NCBI GenBank assembly: GCA_903813345.2
Contig: CAIIXF020000007.1
Location: forward strand, 6,021,730 to 6,081,729
Direction of reading: 5' to 3'
DNA length: 60,000 bases
From: Owenia fusiformis
Lineage: Eukaryota; Annelida; Polychaeta; Sabellida; Oweniidae
Of the stretch, positions 1 to 12,667 are shown one piece after another. Under the pieces are notes generated by a model. That model was not told the origin of the DNA, searched no databases, and was given only the letters and a program-made list of their open reading frames with translations. The number at the start of each line of letters is the position of its first letter. The first letter of the stretch is position 1. The translations under genes were made by a program, and so were the position numbers.

Positions 1-120
1 TTACAATACAAACGTCACAAATTAGTAGTATCATCCAATACACCCAAGGATGACTTTAGTCTTGATTGAATAGATTCTCTAGACACTTATCTATTAAGCA
101 AACAAAAGATACACACGCAC

Positions 121-274
121 CTGAGACCATCGTTTCTTATGACGTATTTTATGCTTGTCTTTGACGTGAACATAGAGAAGGTTGCCACCAGGGAGCGTCC
201 ATGTAAGCCTACCGCCATATGGAGTCGGAGTCTTTATAGGAGGCGCTATCACCATTGTGGTTTCGTGAATAGAG
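121..274 (-). CDS. Chitin synthase coding exon 7
   Basis: Encodes about residues 711-761, including PTPYGGRLTWTLPGG and the basic KIRHKKRWSQ stretch that precedes the catalytic core in animal chitin synthases. The acceptor is a minus-strand tttttcag before position 274, and the donor GTGCGT follows 121. The exon ends in phase 0 after Gln761, so the next exon should start with the conserved Val-Met-Tyr region outside the window. Confidence 0.9.
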
Positions 275-3200
275 CTGAAAAATAATGTTTTCATTAGAGG
301 ATACATCGAATTTGATCTAAGAAAAAATGAGTATCAATTTTTTATTTCACTGTGCATGTGGATTGCCCTTTCAGGAAGACTGCCGGGGATTCAATAGTAG
401 AACAATAATACTGTACAAGTGGTAATTTTACATAAACATTCAATTTGCCCAATTCAGCTTAATTTCGAAAATTAAACGTCGGAAATATTGTCCTCCTAAT
501 GTTATCCAATGGGAAGTTTCTTGTCATTGGGAGATTTAGAATTAGGAAAATGATAAAATTTGACAAATCGGCAAATTAACCACTCGGGTTAAATACCACT
601 TATACAGTATTATGAAAGGATGTTTTGTGTACAATTTTGTTCTTTGTTGCTCTAAAGTCCAGTTCTTATCAGAAATTTATTCTAATGTGGAGTTCCTCTT
701 GAAATACAAATCCGTGTTTCAGTGTTTCATATTGCATATAGTAACCTGTGACAATTTTGGTTGTATTTTTTACCACACACAATGCGATTTTTATGGCAGA
801 ATTTGATACGTAACCGTATCGTTTATGGGACGTCTCTTGGTACCTTGATTATTTTAATCTCATTAGGTTCATTACGAGATTACGTTCTACGAGATGTCTC
901 TCTGATTATGACACCTTATGATAGCACATTCAATAAAGTTAAAATACTGAAACATTAATAAACTGCAAACGTTCTAGTAGCTGATGTTAATTTACAATGA
1001 AAACGCTGATGCAGAATGGATACATCCCACGCAATACCATTAGAAAGAGATACCAATCCATTTGGACTTGATTGATATTTTCCTTATAATAACAATTACC
1101 CGACTGCTATACTCACCAGGCTGCAAGCTCCATGACCTCGACTAGAATTTTGACGAACTGATTACAGCATCGTTCTCCTTGATCGTTCTTTATCATACCA
1201 TCGTCAAAAAATACATGAGCTTCAAACTCGTAGAAATCCGGATCTTTTACACCGAAGTACTCTTGTGCATTACTCCTTGCAGCCTGGTCGACGTCCATTC
1301 TAAAAACACAGAGTTGAAAAGAATAATGTGCGTGCAGGAAAATACGGAAGGATAAAAATGGCTGTACAATCAATGTTGATAAACAACAAAGATGGAGTTT
1401 TATTTTGGCATAATTTTCGTACCTCATTATTGATTTTAGCACCTGCACCATCTCATTTGCTGTCTCGTGCCACATACAAGCGCACACGTAAATCCTTGAA
1501 TTCACACCCTCATTGATTCTGACCTTCTCAGCCTCAGATAAAACCGATCCCGCAATAGATCCGTTATCATCCAAAGTGACGTCAGCGGGGATTTTATCAC
1601 GTAATGATTTTCCAGTTGCAACATTTTCGAGGTCGTCTTCTCGGCGTCTTCGGTTCATCACCAAGGATTGTTCGAGTAAAGTTCCGCAATATTGAGGAAG
1701 AACAAACAACCTAAAACATATGGTGATTTTATTTTAATATATTTCAATCCGAATCAATGTCTTATATTGAATATTATCTATGCTAATTACAGTATTATGT
1801 CGACTTGGAAATTTCGGGACTTTTTTATTCATCTTAGAAATGATTACCTTTCAACTTTTGCCAATCGTTCACTAACAGGCATCCAAATGTGAGATGTGAT
1901 CCAAAGTTGTGAAAGCCACCAGAGAGCGAGACCACACCCTATCTGCCAAGGAAAGGTGTCTGTTCTGAAGCTTTCGGAACATTTGAAGAAACCAATTGAG
2001 ATATCTCCCAGCCATACCGACTTCCACTCCTCCAAATAACAGAGATATATGAACGCTCCGACAGTAGCTGGAGTTATTAGGGATAGAGGTAAACTAAAAC
2101 CAAATCCTTGCATGCAGAGTTTACAGGCGACTCTCGAGATGAAGAAACATATCGCCCCTGATATTGCGTTTATAATCAAGGGTAAGAATCGAAACAGCAT
2201 CTCATCAACTTCACCGGTACCGCCGCCGCCGTCATCGTAGCCGTAGTAATCATAGTTATCGTAATAGCTGTCACCATTGCCGTAGTTATCGATACCACCA
2301 CCTGCATCATCACTAGCAGCATCACCATCGGGAATTCCGTAATCATCTCCACCGGGACTCGGGTAATAGTCATCCTCGTTCTCTGCTTGACGTTTTCTTC
2401 GAACTAGCTCTTCAAATTGTGTTGTGGTCTGTGGAATAAGATTTTGAACATATTCTTCGTCTATGTATTCTGGGGCGTTACCTTCAGAGATGTTGTAATT
2501 CTCATACGAATTTAGAATTGGGTTAACAGTTATAGGGTCAGACGGTTGAGCACTGGAACTATTTAGATAAAGTGTTTCGTTTCCTATATGGTTAAATATG
2601 TCTGGCATTGCCGTCATCTGAGGCACTAGAATGTAAGCAAATGCAAAAGTCAGACCTATTTTCCACATACTGGCAAATACATATGTTTTGCATCTTCCCC
2701 GCCTGATATTTCTTTTGATGGCTTGAATAGGTATAAAAGCAAAGTCTCTATCCACAAAGTTCTCCCAATAGCGGAGTGATATCAACACCCCAGATGCAGG
2801 AATTTGAATAATTTCAATTATTCCTGAAACAGTGTTTTTGTCTCTAGTGAGATACATTGTGATTAAAAAGAATACAGAGCCTTGCATCAGAACGGCTAAT
2901 ATGTCCATAATGATACTAAGGGGCCCTCGGTTGCCCTTGGTGAGCAAGAGCTTCAAAAGGGCAGGTATGAAACATGTGGTGTTCATGAGTAGGACCCCTC
3001 GAATAATATCAAACTGTGGCAACACTTTAAAGACGAACAGGCAAAGGCCAAATGAATGGATACCTTCCACGAGGAAAACCTGGAAATAAATAAAAATTAA
3101 ATCTTTGCCAGACAAACATTTCATTTGAGATAATATTCAATACACTAGGGTAATAAATACCATCGCAAACGTGCCTAGAATAGTTGTAAACTTACGAGGT

Positions 3201-5343
3201 GAACGTAACAGGTTTTAAAGACATTGACAAGTACATTTGAACCAAGCATATACGTTTACTGAGAACACTGATAATAAAATTCCAGTTACGTAGTGAAATG
3301 TGTAGCCATAATTAAAGGATAGGTATCGATATGGTGAACTGAATTCAACAATGTTTTTCTCTTTGAAAACATTCTGTAAAAAACGCGGTCCTTTATGTAA
3401 TGTTGACTGATTGGCAACAATTTAATGCAAAAATTATTTATATACCAGTATAATTTATATAACTGTTTTTGTTAACATTTTCTTTGTGCAACTGTTTTTT
3501 GTTCCTTTCTACCAAACCAAAATAGCATATACAACATTCTCAGACCTCTCAATATTATAGTTATACAAAGGGAATTTTGGTTGATTTAACAAAAAGTATG
3601 CAACAACTTAAAGCAAAACCCCCCAAAATAGATAAAATAATTCAGATAAACCTTTTATTTCATTAACAAGGTACTTTTTAAAACCAACCAAACTTTCCTT
3701 TGTACAATTACAATATTGAGAGACCTTGTGTTTATGTCATTTTGTTCCAATGAGGTTCGGATAGATATTTCATTCATTCCAAACATATGATAACAAGAAC
3801 GAAAGAATTTCTAGTGCTATCTGTTGTGTTTTCTAAAACAATAGAGAGAAAAGTATATATAATTCAAATTATAATGTTACCATCCAAAGGGTGTCCATCA
3901 AATTGACGATGTGTAAAATTTTCAAAATGTTTGATGACTGGTTTAAGATAAACGCGTGTTCAAAAAGTTCACCATATCGATACCACTCCTTTAGAATATA
4001 ATATCGGCGAATCATCAACTTTAAGAACATTTCCTTTACCTCAATCAATAAAAAACATTTTTTATAAAAATCTCTACACTTATTTATCATTTGAAGTATC
4101 CCTTGTCATCATATCAAATATATAAAAAATATATTTTAGCACGCCATCTGAAAAGAATGAATGTGCTAAACAATATGACTTACTGCAAATACGCTTCCAA
4201 ACGTTGGCCAAAAGTGGTTTCCGAATGTTGCTTTGAGGAGATTCTCAATAAAGGTGAGGACATTGGAGACATTCACTGCGAATATGAGCATAGTTATAAT
4301 AAGATCTCGCTCAAACTTGGACTGAAAATAAAAAAAGTTTTTACCATCAAACATTACATGATAAATTGTTGATGGTTTTAATCACGCAGGTCCTTGCTAA
4401 GACTTTGTCGAAAGACACAAGACACGAATGCGTTAAAGCACCAACAATATATTGGTTCATTAAAGCAAAACTAATGAAAAACCAGAAAGCTTTGTGCAAG
4501 GGCTTTGCAAGGTTTACATTTTGACCTGAGTAAACACCCGGTGTAAAAGAAATTATGGTCCCCTGGGGATTATGGTCCCCTTTCCTTATGGCCCTTACTG
4601 GCCCTGACTGTGTATAAATAATAAGGAAAATAATTGTAATTAGGTCATCATATAAATCAATAGAGAGTAGGACCAAAATTTGATAGGACCACCAACCCTT
4701 TTACACCTGGTAAACACCACCTTGGCTGATCGTTGTCATAATTACTATATAGTACTGCAAATGTTCTTTATTGAAAAATGAATATAAAAATGAATGTTTG
4801 TTTCTTAAAATAATTGCAATACCTTTTGCATGTCCCCTGCACCCGTTGTCATCATTAAAAGACTACACTTGCTGGCAAATGTGCAGCAAATGATCACAAC
4901 AAAGAAGAGTACGTAGATGAAGCATTTGAGAATTCGTACTGGACCTTCAAAACACTGATGGGCGACCACCCCGCTGTCTCTTGCAACTGTTTGGAAAACA
5001 TCCCATGCCTCATTGTTGGAACGTCTAAAAGAAGAATATACAGCGGAATCATTGGTGGTTGGTCGAATTAATGTGACGATCCTTTTGAAACGTCTAAATA
5101 ATCAATGATAAAAACTATTTCCTCGATATATTTAGGTAAAGGATATTAAGTTAGATGAGTTGTTTGAATCAGTCTAAGACAGGCCTATGGAAGGCGGTTG
5201 CATCTATCTATTGATACTTACAACTGTTGCTCAAATTCATTGACTGTTTCGGCATCCGGTTGTACATCCGGGGCTTTCCCATGTCGCTGTCTCAAGGAAT
5301 CAGACATCTTGGACTTTTACAGCGACCTCTTTAATTTCAACAC
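121..5343 (-). CDS. Chitin synthase, N-terminal part (5'-complete, 3' end off the left edge)
   Basis: Family 2 glycosyltransferase that polymerises UDP-GlcNAc into chitin at the plasma membrane. Seven coding exons join in frame (minus strand): 5307-5222, 5024-4823, 4321-4184, 3079-1848, 1710-1423, 1299-1117, 274-121. They total 2283 nt, or 761 codons, all with GT-AG junctions. The start ATG is at 5307-5305, and a likely 5'UTR acceptor lies at 5344-5345. The N-terminal half carries many membrane segments (about residues 61-79, 103-118, 145-163, 170-188, 199-219, 227-247, 278-297, 440-464, 473-491 and 520-541). Metazoan chitin-synthase landmarks follow: IYVCACMWHET (about 626-636), FEAHVFFDD (674-682), TPYGGRLTWTLPGG (727-740) and HKKRWSQ (755-761). 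The catalytic EDR and QRRRW motifs are beyond the window. Unusual: a long lumenal-looking loop (about 298-439) with N-glycosylation sequons, an RRKR site and an Asp/Tyr/Gly-rich tract. Family assignment is strong; exact paralogue unknown. Confidence 0.93.
1117..1299 (-). CDS. Chitin synthase coding exon 6
   Basis: Residues about 649-710. Contains DQAARSNAQEYFGV and FEAHVFFDDGMI, matching the conserved block after the GT2 entry motif. The donor is GTGAGT. The first nucleotide completes the Arg codon AG|A from exon 5, and its last two (TG) join the C of exon 7 to make Cys710. Confidence 0.92.
1423..1710 (-). CDS. Chitin synthase coding exon 5
   Basis: Residues about 553-648: FVLPQYCGTLLEQSLVMNRR after the N-terminal membrane bundle, then a charged linker, then the GT2 entry sequence RIYVCACMWHETANEM. 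Flanked by gttttag (acceptor) and GTACGA (donor). The donor fits only because the downstream exon continues the Arg codon in frame. Confidence 0.92.
1848..3079 (-). CDS. Chitin synthase coding exon 4 (membrane bundle and acidic loop)
   Basis: The largest exon: 1232 nt, residues about 143-552. It encodes eight or so hydrophobic segments and a central loop. The loop has sequons near residues 309 (NET), 315 (NSS) and 338 (NIS), a dibasic RRKR at about 369-372, and a low-complexity acidic Asp/Tyr/Gly tract at about 374-433. A hydrophobic pair and a cysteine-bearing loop follow. Acceptor ttatttccag, donor GTAATC. Uninterrupted for 410 codons. Confidence 0.93.
4184..4321 (-). CDS. Chitin synthase coding exon 3
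   Basis: 46 codons (residues 97-142), phase 0 at both ends, with donor GTAAGT and acceptor ttattttcag. Encodes SKFERDLIITMLIFAV and the segment ENLLKATFGNHFWPTF, a pattern found just before a conserved transmembrane helix in animal chitin synthases. Confidence 0.88.
4536..4712. mobile_element. Short inverted-repeat element (MITE-like) in chitin synthase intron
   Basis: The left end ACCCGGTGTAAAAG is matched in inverse by CTTTTACACCTGGT at the right end, about 177 bp apart. No transposase is encoded. It sits in the intron between coding exons 2 and 3. Confidence 0.55.
4823..5024 (-). CDS. Chitin synthase coding exon 2
   Basis: Residues about 29-96: the NEAWDVFQTV motif near the N terminus, then the first membrane helix (about 61-79). 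Acceptor cttttag; donor GTATTG. The first base completes the Leu codon TT|A from exon 1. The spacing matches the amino-terminal end of other animal chitin synthases. Confidence 0.88.
5222..5307 (-). CDS. Chitin synthase coding exon 1 (start codon)
   Basis: 28 codons plus two bases. A short polar, cytosolic-looking N terminus starts MSDSLRQRHG and ends EFEQQL, with a consensus GTAAGT donor. A stop codon (TAA) lies in frame nine bases upstream of the ATG, and no other Met precedes it in the exon, so this start is preferred. A tttctag acceptor upstream (plus 5344-5345) suggests that an untranslated first exon lies further out. Confidence 0.82.
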
Positions 5344-8300
5344 CTAGAAATATATCAAGAAATATTCTGAATTTGCTCATCGGTGATCTTCTTATGTTGT
5401 CATTAAAGCAGTCTCCTTTGCCAATGTACATGTACATAATCAAAATGACCACCTTAGGTACTTCAGTGACATATCAGGTGTAAAATTAATTACGGATATG
5501 ACCGTTGTAACGAGGGATATGGAATCTCCACCCTTGGATGATTATTAGAATCAATACAAAATAGATTAGAGTTATATAAACCAACTATCTGGCTAACGGT
5601 AACTTGAAATCGATCTTATATACAAAAGTATGTGATATGTATAGTTTAGTAAAACTGGGTCAATGTTAAACACGTATATAACTAGGCACCATGAGGATCG
5701 GAAAGGAACATTTAACATATCAGACATTAGCACAGCTTGTAGCTACTACACCACACAGTACACAACTCAACAGTACCGATTGACAATTAAGAGTTATTCC
5801 ATTGTCTGTCTCTACTGGCATTTGGCCCAAAACTCCCAGACTACTGATTTTAGACTACTAGACGTGTACTTTGGAACTAAGCATTTCTGAGAATTTTGAT
5901 TTTCCCCGGGCATTTGGATTGACTTCTTCAGCGGTTATTTCACTAAATAATTTGCGTAATCAGATTACCGAGACGGTTTTACCATATTTTGTTGTCCCAA
6001 TGGGAAATGTCCCGTTTCTACAATTCCCTCGTCAACCAAAGAATGGAAAATTGTTATTCACTCACTGCTCAGTTCAGTTCAATTCTGAGCATTTACATGG
6101 ACATTTCCAAATTCTACATGCATGAAAGTTCGACTGGAAAAGGTGAGGGGTGAGAATGTGATTTTGAATTAGATGAGATCTCAATAATGTGAGATCCATG
6201 TCTCAGGAGATATATTCGCAGTCAAACTCTGGTCCTTTTTGTCTAGATTGTTTAAATATTATAAAAATGCAGCGTCATATTTGGAAGAGATATTTCAAAA
6301 AGATTCTAAAAGGTTTTTAGATAATTTTTGGATAGGGTACCTTAATTCCTAAATCCAGTACAATAGGCTGACAATGTGAAGCCTAAACTGGCTCTGTTTA
6401 ATCAATAGTTGATAATATTGTCATACTTTTAAATTAGTGGTATTACTTATTCAACAATTTAGGATAACGTTAAAGTATTGATACCACATGTTATATAAAA
6501 TTGCTTTTCAAATACAAAATGAGAAAAATTAGTTACTTTAACAGAATAAATACATGTATCAGTTTTACTGCTTTGGTTAAAAGGCATTTCCAAAATGCAA
6601 CCTTCCAATGTATTATATATTGGGTGCATGTCATTCTATGATATGTATTTTTCTCTAAAAATCGTTTGACATTAGTGTTATTTTTCCATTTTATATTTTG
6701 GAATTTCCGTTCTTTGAAACTTTGATAACTTTACCACGTTTACCATAAGATAAATAAATTGCAAAAAACAAATTGGTCAATTTTAAAAGATATAATACAG
6801 AAAGTATTGAGGAAAAGATTCAGACAACTCGGGTCTACGTCATTGCTGCACACATTTCAAGAAAGACTCTATCAATATTATTCCGACTTGTGAATGATGG
6901 CTCACCATACAGCAAAAGTTGCAATTCTTCCGTCTTAGCTTTAAAATTATGTTCACCGAAATTTGAACGGCTAAGTTGTTCTTCGTAGTCTATTAAATGA
7001 TAGAAAATATCAGATTCGTCCATTAGAATACATACCCTCTGTTATATGGAGAAACAGCTCCTACATTTTAATTCCATTCATGTTGACCTAGAACAATATA
7101 TAATCCAAGTAACATTTATCCATATTTTTTCTCTTTTTAGTGTTTTTCTATGTCCGGTTTGACATTCTCAGGTAAAAGGAAGGAGGACATATGTCAAGTT
7201 AGGTCTAGAGGTGTAATTATGTCACGTGGTTTAATATTTCTATGATTATTATAATGTTTGCATTGTCACAGATGGTGAAGTACCCCGCCCTTGGTTAACT
7301 TCATGTAAGTCCGATATTCAAATTATTTTCACATACATAACTTTCTTATACAGTGCATGTCAAACGTCCTCGATGTGACCCTATACTACAATGTTATGAT
7401 AAAAATGAAAATGGCGAATTTTAGTCGCATGTGAGTCGCATTTTAGGAACAAAAAGGGGCGTATTGGATTTACATATTTACAAAATATTAAAAATCATTA
7501 TCGGGCATATTAGGCGTGGAAGTATTTATATAGTACATTATAATAAATATTCATCTATCTTAAAAGAATTATAAATACACCAATTTTCAAAATGTCATCA
7601 GGTGCCTTTGGGTAGGGTGTACTGTGTATTCAATACAATTCAATACAATATCTTCTCGGAATAAAACTACGTATTAATTGGAGCGGCCTTATCACTTGTA
7701 CTTTCATTTCATATATAAACAATTGGTACCTGTATGTCTGAACGAAACAAACATTATCCTTATCATGAAGAACGAAGTTTGATTCTCCAAAATAATATAT
7801 AATTATGTATCTAAATAAAATTTAAGTTGATGTTGTATACCGTTTATTGTTATATTTTGGGGAGGGGTAAACGCAAGTTTTTAGTTATCTATCCGACAGT
7901 TTTAATCATTTCAATATTTTCCAAACATGTAAATGAGTGACTACCAACCCCATTCAAATACTTCAAATGCAAGAAAATATTTAAAAAATCATAAATTATG
8001 ATTAATAAAAATATGGTGGTTAATTTATACAGTACCAATGAAATAAAAGTGAAAAGAGCAACGAATGTGTCTTCGAAACTCCTCAGCAAAATTTTACAAA
8101 AACTCCAGCGGAAACTTCGCCTTTTCAACATTAAGGTATTTTTTATTAGTTTTCTAGGAGGGGGAGTCAAGGTCAATACTAAATTCATTTAGTTTCCTAT
8201 CAGCCATTGATGTTTTGCAGCCACCCCAAATGTAATTGTTATTGGTTAGAAAACTATAACTGGTCAAATGGTCCATATTCCTTGTACTGTGTATTGCAAT

Positions 8301-8598
8301 GTTATTTTATATTTAATAATACATGTATTAAAGCGTTCGTCACTTCTGTTGCTAAAAGTAATAATAAAAAGCTCACTTTAACAATGCCAACTTTTAATTA
8401 AAATAATTATGATGTAATTAGTCGCAACAGGTAGTAGATAATTAGATGATTGCGGTATGATAATATACATTTATGATTTGTTTAGTTGAACACTTAATTG
8501 CAGTTTTCACTCCATTCAATTACTAACAAAATACAGTATCTAAATACGGTATATTATTTCATTATGCCATTTCTTCAGGTTAAAAGTCATGTTTATAA
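5344..8598. other. Intergenic interval upstream of the chitin synthase
   Basis: AT-rich sequence without a convincing gene. It must contain the chitin synthase promoter, and possibly an untranslated exon, but I cannot place either. One protein-like minus-strand ORF (6835-7023) is listed separately. Confidence 0.5.
6835..7023 (-). CDS. Unrecognised 62-codon ORF (candidate exon)
   Basis: A compact polar, well-mixed composition (starts MDESDIFYHLIDYEEQL) that looks more protein-like than neighbouring chance ORFs. It has no signal peptide or recognisable domain. It ends in a stop codon that overlaps a possible donor (GAC|GTAGAC), so it could be an exon or remnant. No family recognised. Confidence 0.2.
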   Translation of the reverse strand: MDESDIFYHLIDYEEQLSRSNFGEHNFKAKTEELQLLLYGEPSFTSRNNIDRVFLEMCAAMT

Positions 8599-9021
8599 CC
8601 CTACTATCACACCAAACTAGTTCTCACTACGTTCTCGAAAACGGGCTTCAACTGTGTACGAACGGAGTGGACGTACTTAAAACCGTTTGGGGTCTATGTA
8701 AAAACTTCATCGAACGAACTCGAACGGGTAGATCCTCTAGAACTTAGAACATACTCAAAATGTTCTCTTGGTCGTCACGTTCTACGATTAGAACGAGTGT
8801 CAACGTACTAACGACGAGCTGTGCGTACTACGAACGGAACTGTCGTACTTCAATCCTACTAGGGACGTTTTTACAACGAGTTGAACTGTCTGAGGACGTA
8901 TTGAGAACGAGATAGAACTAATTGCAAACGGGTTTAAACTGATTAAGAACGTATTAGCAAACGAGTTAGCAAAAATATAGCTATCGCACCAAGCGATTAA
9001 TTAGTTTGGTGTGATAGGGGG
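8599..9021. mobile_element. CGTTC-rich foldback repeat, copy a
   Basis: The ends are inverted: CCTACTATCACACCAAACTAG at the left and TTTGGTGTGATAGGGG at the right. The interior has no ORF and is dense in ACG/CGT words (GAACG, CGTAC, CGTTC), unlike the AT-rich flanks. This copy has an uninterrupted TCCTACTAGGGACG at about 8855-8868, the empty site for the nested insertion at 55161-55996. Confidence 0.75.
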
Positions 9022-9074
9022 TAAGAACACTTTACCTATTTTGCGGCCATCTTGCATTAGGTACCTTACCTTAC

Positions 9075-9154
9075 TGACATTTTGTGATAAATTGTTAATT
9101 TTCTCTCTAAATGGTGACATTTTGTGATAAATTGTTAATTTTCTTTCAAAAAGT
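9075..9154. repeat. 40-bp direct tandem repeat, two copies
   Basis: TGACATTTTGTGATAAATTG and the following TTAATTTTCT occur twice, at 9075 and 9115, nearly identical. Confidence 0.85.
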
Positions 9155-11675
9155 GCCAAAATGCTATATTTACTAAAAGAATGATCTATTATCTTTCAAA
9201 TAAAATAAAAGTCAATTTAAAAGCGTTTTTATAACTGAACGTATGCACTTTAAAAGATAGCAGGTGTCGCGAAAACCCATTGAAATCAGGGAACTCGCAA
9301 TTGAATAATCAACAATTTCCAATTTAACTTGTTTTTGCATTTAGTATATTTCAAGATGTTCTACAAATAACAATCAGTGATTCTGCAAGACAATACTGTA
9401 GATAAACGCTTGACTTGGTACTAACTCAATAAAATGTCGGTCCTAGTTCCCACCAAGCAACAGCATAGAATTAAATCAAAATAGTGAAATTGAAAAAAGT
9501 GGGAGAAGAGATAAAAAATAAAATCTAAAAGGATAGGTTTACCATCATAACTCTGCTACCGAGGTTTGCATAACAATTTCCAAGGTATCGATTTAATAGT
9601 TTTCGAAGAAATAGTTTTTCTCTCAAATTCGTAATGAGAACGCGACCCGCGACCCGCGAATAAAACAAGACATTAGGGTTAACCTCCAATTGTGAAATCA
9701 GGGGATGATAGGTCTGCATAATATATCTCACATATCGGTGTGTTTCATATTTTGAATAAAACTATAAATTATAATCATTGTGTATATCAATTTGATTAGA
9801 TGTATTCCTGACATGTATTAGTAAGATCAAACATGGGCTCTACCACCAATCTTCAAATAAATCAGATTTTCTTGGATTTCCACTTTTTGAATTGGCGAAC
9901 TTAACACGACCCTTGTAGCTCTTTGTACCAGGTACCATCAGAAGAAATGATTTAATGAATTGAAAGTTCTTTAGTCAGCCATGTTTAATAAAATCCACTA
10001 TGACATGAGTGTTTTGAAAACATTTCTAGCATGCTCGCTCGCCTGATTAACAAATACGGGGTGTCATCCTTTTGTTGCTTCAGCAGTATTACAAATTGAT
10101 TGAAGCATTTTATATCATATTATAAGCGACATCTTTATGATTATCACCTTTTTACCTGGTTACTATACTTTTTTTTATTATAGACGGCGTGAGTGTCATG
10201 ATCATATACCTTATAACCATTGGAATGCGTTCTAAAGATAAACTAGGATACACAAGGGTCCGTTTTTGGTTCGATCGTAACTTAAGATTCTTAGCAATCC
10301 ATTGTCTACTTAAGAAGAACAATGACTTGAAACTGTAAATGAATTTTTGTCTTGACTTGATCCGGGGACTTGATGATGTCTCAAAATGGATGGGACATTG
10401 GATATTCTGTATGGAATGCATAAATCCTGCCTAAAGTCTTGCATTTCTACTGAAAAACCACATATGATTCTTAACATCATCCATATTTCAGCTAGGCAGT
10501 GGGTTCAACATAGTACCAAAAATTATCATGCCAACCCCTTGATTAAGCGTGACAGATTATATTCCGTTGTAAGAAAGGGAATGTGATGAGTATCAGAATG
10601 ACATACATCAAATTGCACAAACAAGATATTTAACTACATAAACTGACGTTAGTATGCATTGTCTGTAATTACTAGATTAGTATGCGTATTCTCATTACAA
10701 CTGACACCCGGGAACTGACATACGTGTGTTCATAAAAATAGTATGATCTTACTAATGATTGCTGCCAATATATTTTCAGTCACATCAGCTGGTCACAGGT
10801 CACATGACATTATTTTTATGATAAGAGTCAACATTTTGATCTAGAAGGGAATGAGAGGGACCGTACCTGCCCATCCCCTTAGTTATGTCCAAATTAAGCT
10901 CGGCCCATATTTTATTGTAATTTTAAACCTAAAATGAATTCGAGTTTTCATTTTCATGTGGTGATTCAGCTCATTTTTAATATTTCCAAAAAATTGATAT
11001 ATTTTATTTGCCTTCCCGATGTTGATTTCCAAATCCGCGCTTTATGTGTCTTGCCTATATATTTAGGCATATTCCATATTACATGTTTCCAATAGTTGCT
11101 CTATTGTGACAGGCCTGCACAGGTGATATGGTTAATCACCATATGTGAGCCTTCGATGTCATTAACATCTAAAAATCATACTATAAACATCTGTAGTACA
11201 AATTGCAATCAGTTCTGTTATAAAAAATGATGCAAATTAAACATTCTCATTGTGGGTTTAACAAATAAATGTCAAGTTTACAATAAGAATTGGGGATTCC
11301 TACTCTAATGAAGGGTTGTTCAAGAATGTAATATTGGATACGCACACTTTTTCTGTGATATTCGAAGAGAATTGATTACACAATGCATGTTTGTGACCAC
11401 GCATAGCCGGAATTTCAAAGCATTGTCTTTCCTCTCATCATTCAATGTTTGCCTTTAATACAAATCCCAAAGGGTATGCCTTGGATAATCTATATATACA
11501 TAGGAGAGTTGATCAAAAAGTAATGGAATAAGTAAAATCAACCCGTTTAAAAATACATCACTAATTGATCACCCCTCGTATGTACGTATATCCATTTTTG
11601 ATTTTTCTAGTAAGACAAGAACAATATCATTGATATACATAGAAGTTACTCACTGGGAGGTATTAAACATGGGTT
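9155..11675. other. Intergenic, no gene seen
   Basis: AT-rich, with frequent stops in all frames and no recognisable domain or RNA gene. A short CGCGACCC duplication occurs near 9644-9660. Confidence 0.5.
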
Positions 11676-11921
11676 TTATTCCGAGGGACAATATGCTATT
11701 TCCCGACTATCCCGAGGGCCCGGAGGGACAGATTGAAATATCATAGTTTTAGGAGGAATAAGCCCATATTCAGCCCCGACAAGTAAATACGCTTTTATTA
11801 TCAAGTATGCTATTTCCTGACCATCCCGAGGGCCCAGAGGGACAGATTGAAATATCATCATTTTACGAGGAATAAACCCGTATTCAGTCCCGACCAGCTT
11901 TTTATCCCATAAGACCTTCAT
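11676..11921 (-). repeat. Coding-like tandem repeat of exactly 114 bp (38 codons)
   Basis: Two copies start at 11694 and 11808, with a third partial match at the left end. On the minus strand both copies stay open in one frame and share TEYG/AEYG, MIFQSVP and GPRD blocks. The period is a multiple of three. No start context, splice sites or known domain were recognised, so this may be a repeat fossil or part of a repetitive protein gene. Confidence 0.5.
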
Positions 11922-12609
11922 GAACCATATTTGTTTAGAATCAATATCTGGTTTTTGTTTAATCCGAAAACAGAATGATACTATTCCAGTCTACAACATT
12001 TTTGAAATATGAAAACTTTATGAGATCAAAACATCAAACTCAAAAAATCGGTACACATTTACATTAAGTCTAAGAGTGCCAGTACATGTTGTAGCATTTA
12101 TATAGAAACTTCTGTGAACTTTTACTGTCTGTATCAGAGCATAATGATAAAATTACAATTAATTTGAAATATTGTATTAGTGTGAAATATTATATCATAT
12201 TATAAATCAATGCAACAGAGCCTTAAACATGAATTCACAATTTCACACGACGCTTGCCTCGTAAAATGTTAATATATAGAGTCAGGTTCATACGATCCTA
12301 AACGTGATAGAATCAGTCCATCTGCCACACAATATATACTTGACCCATTGTCTTAAACACTGTGTATTCCATGTATCTTAACTCCAAACTATCCTTCATT
12401 TTACACAGGTTAAATAAGAATAAAAATTAAAATACTACCCAGCCGTAGTGCTCGTAAAATAAATGACACACCCAATTTCCATTTCAACTTGAATGCTACA
12501 AAGAACAAGTGATGTAAATAGAGAACACATTTGGATTACTTAAAAATAAATAGATCTCACATAATCGTTCCAAATTGGATTTATTCAGTTTTGCAGTAAA
12601 CAAATTAAG

Positions 12610-12667
12610 ATGGCATTACTCGGACTACTTATATTGACGTTTTACAGTTTGTTCGGGATTATATCTG
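12610..12667 (+). CDS. LU-LU-CBM14 gene exon 1 (signal peptide)
   Basis: Starts ATG and encodes MALLGLLILTFYSLFG, a typical secretory signal. It ends with one base (G) before GTTAGC; that base plus GT of exon 2 gives Gly20. A ttttgcag acceptor at about 12589-12596 suggests an upstream untranslated exon. Confidence 0.82.
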
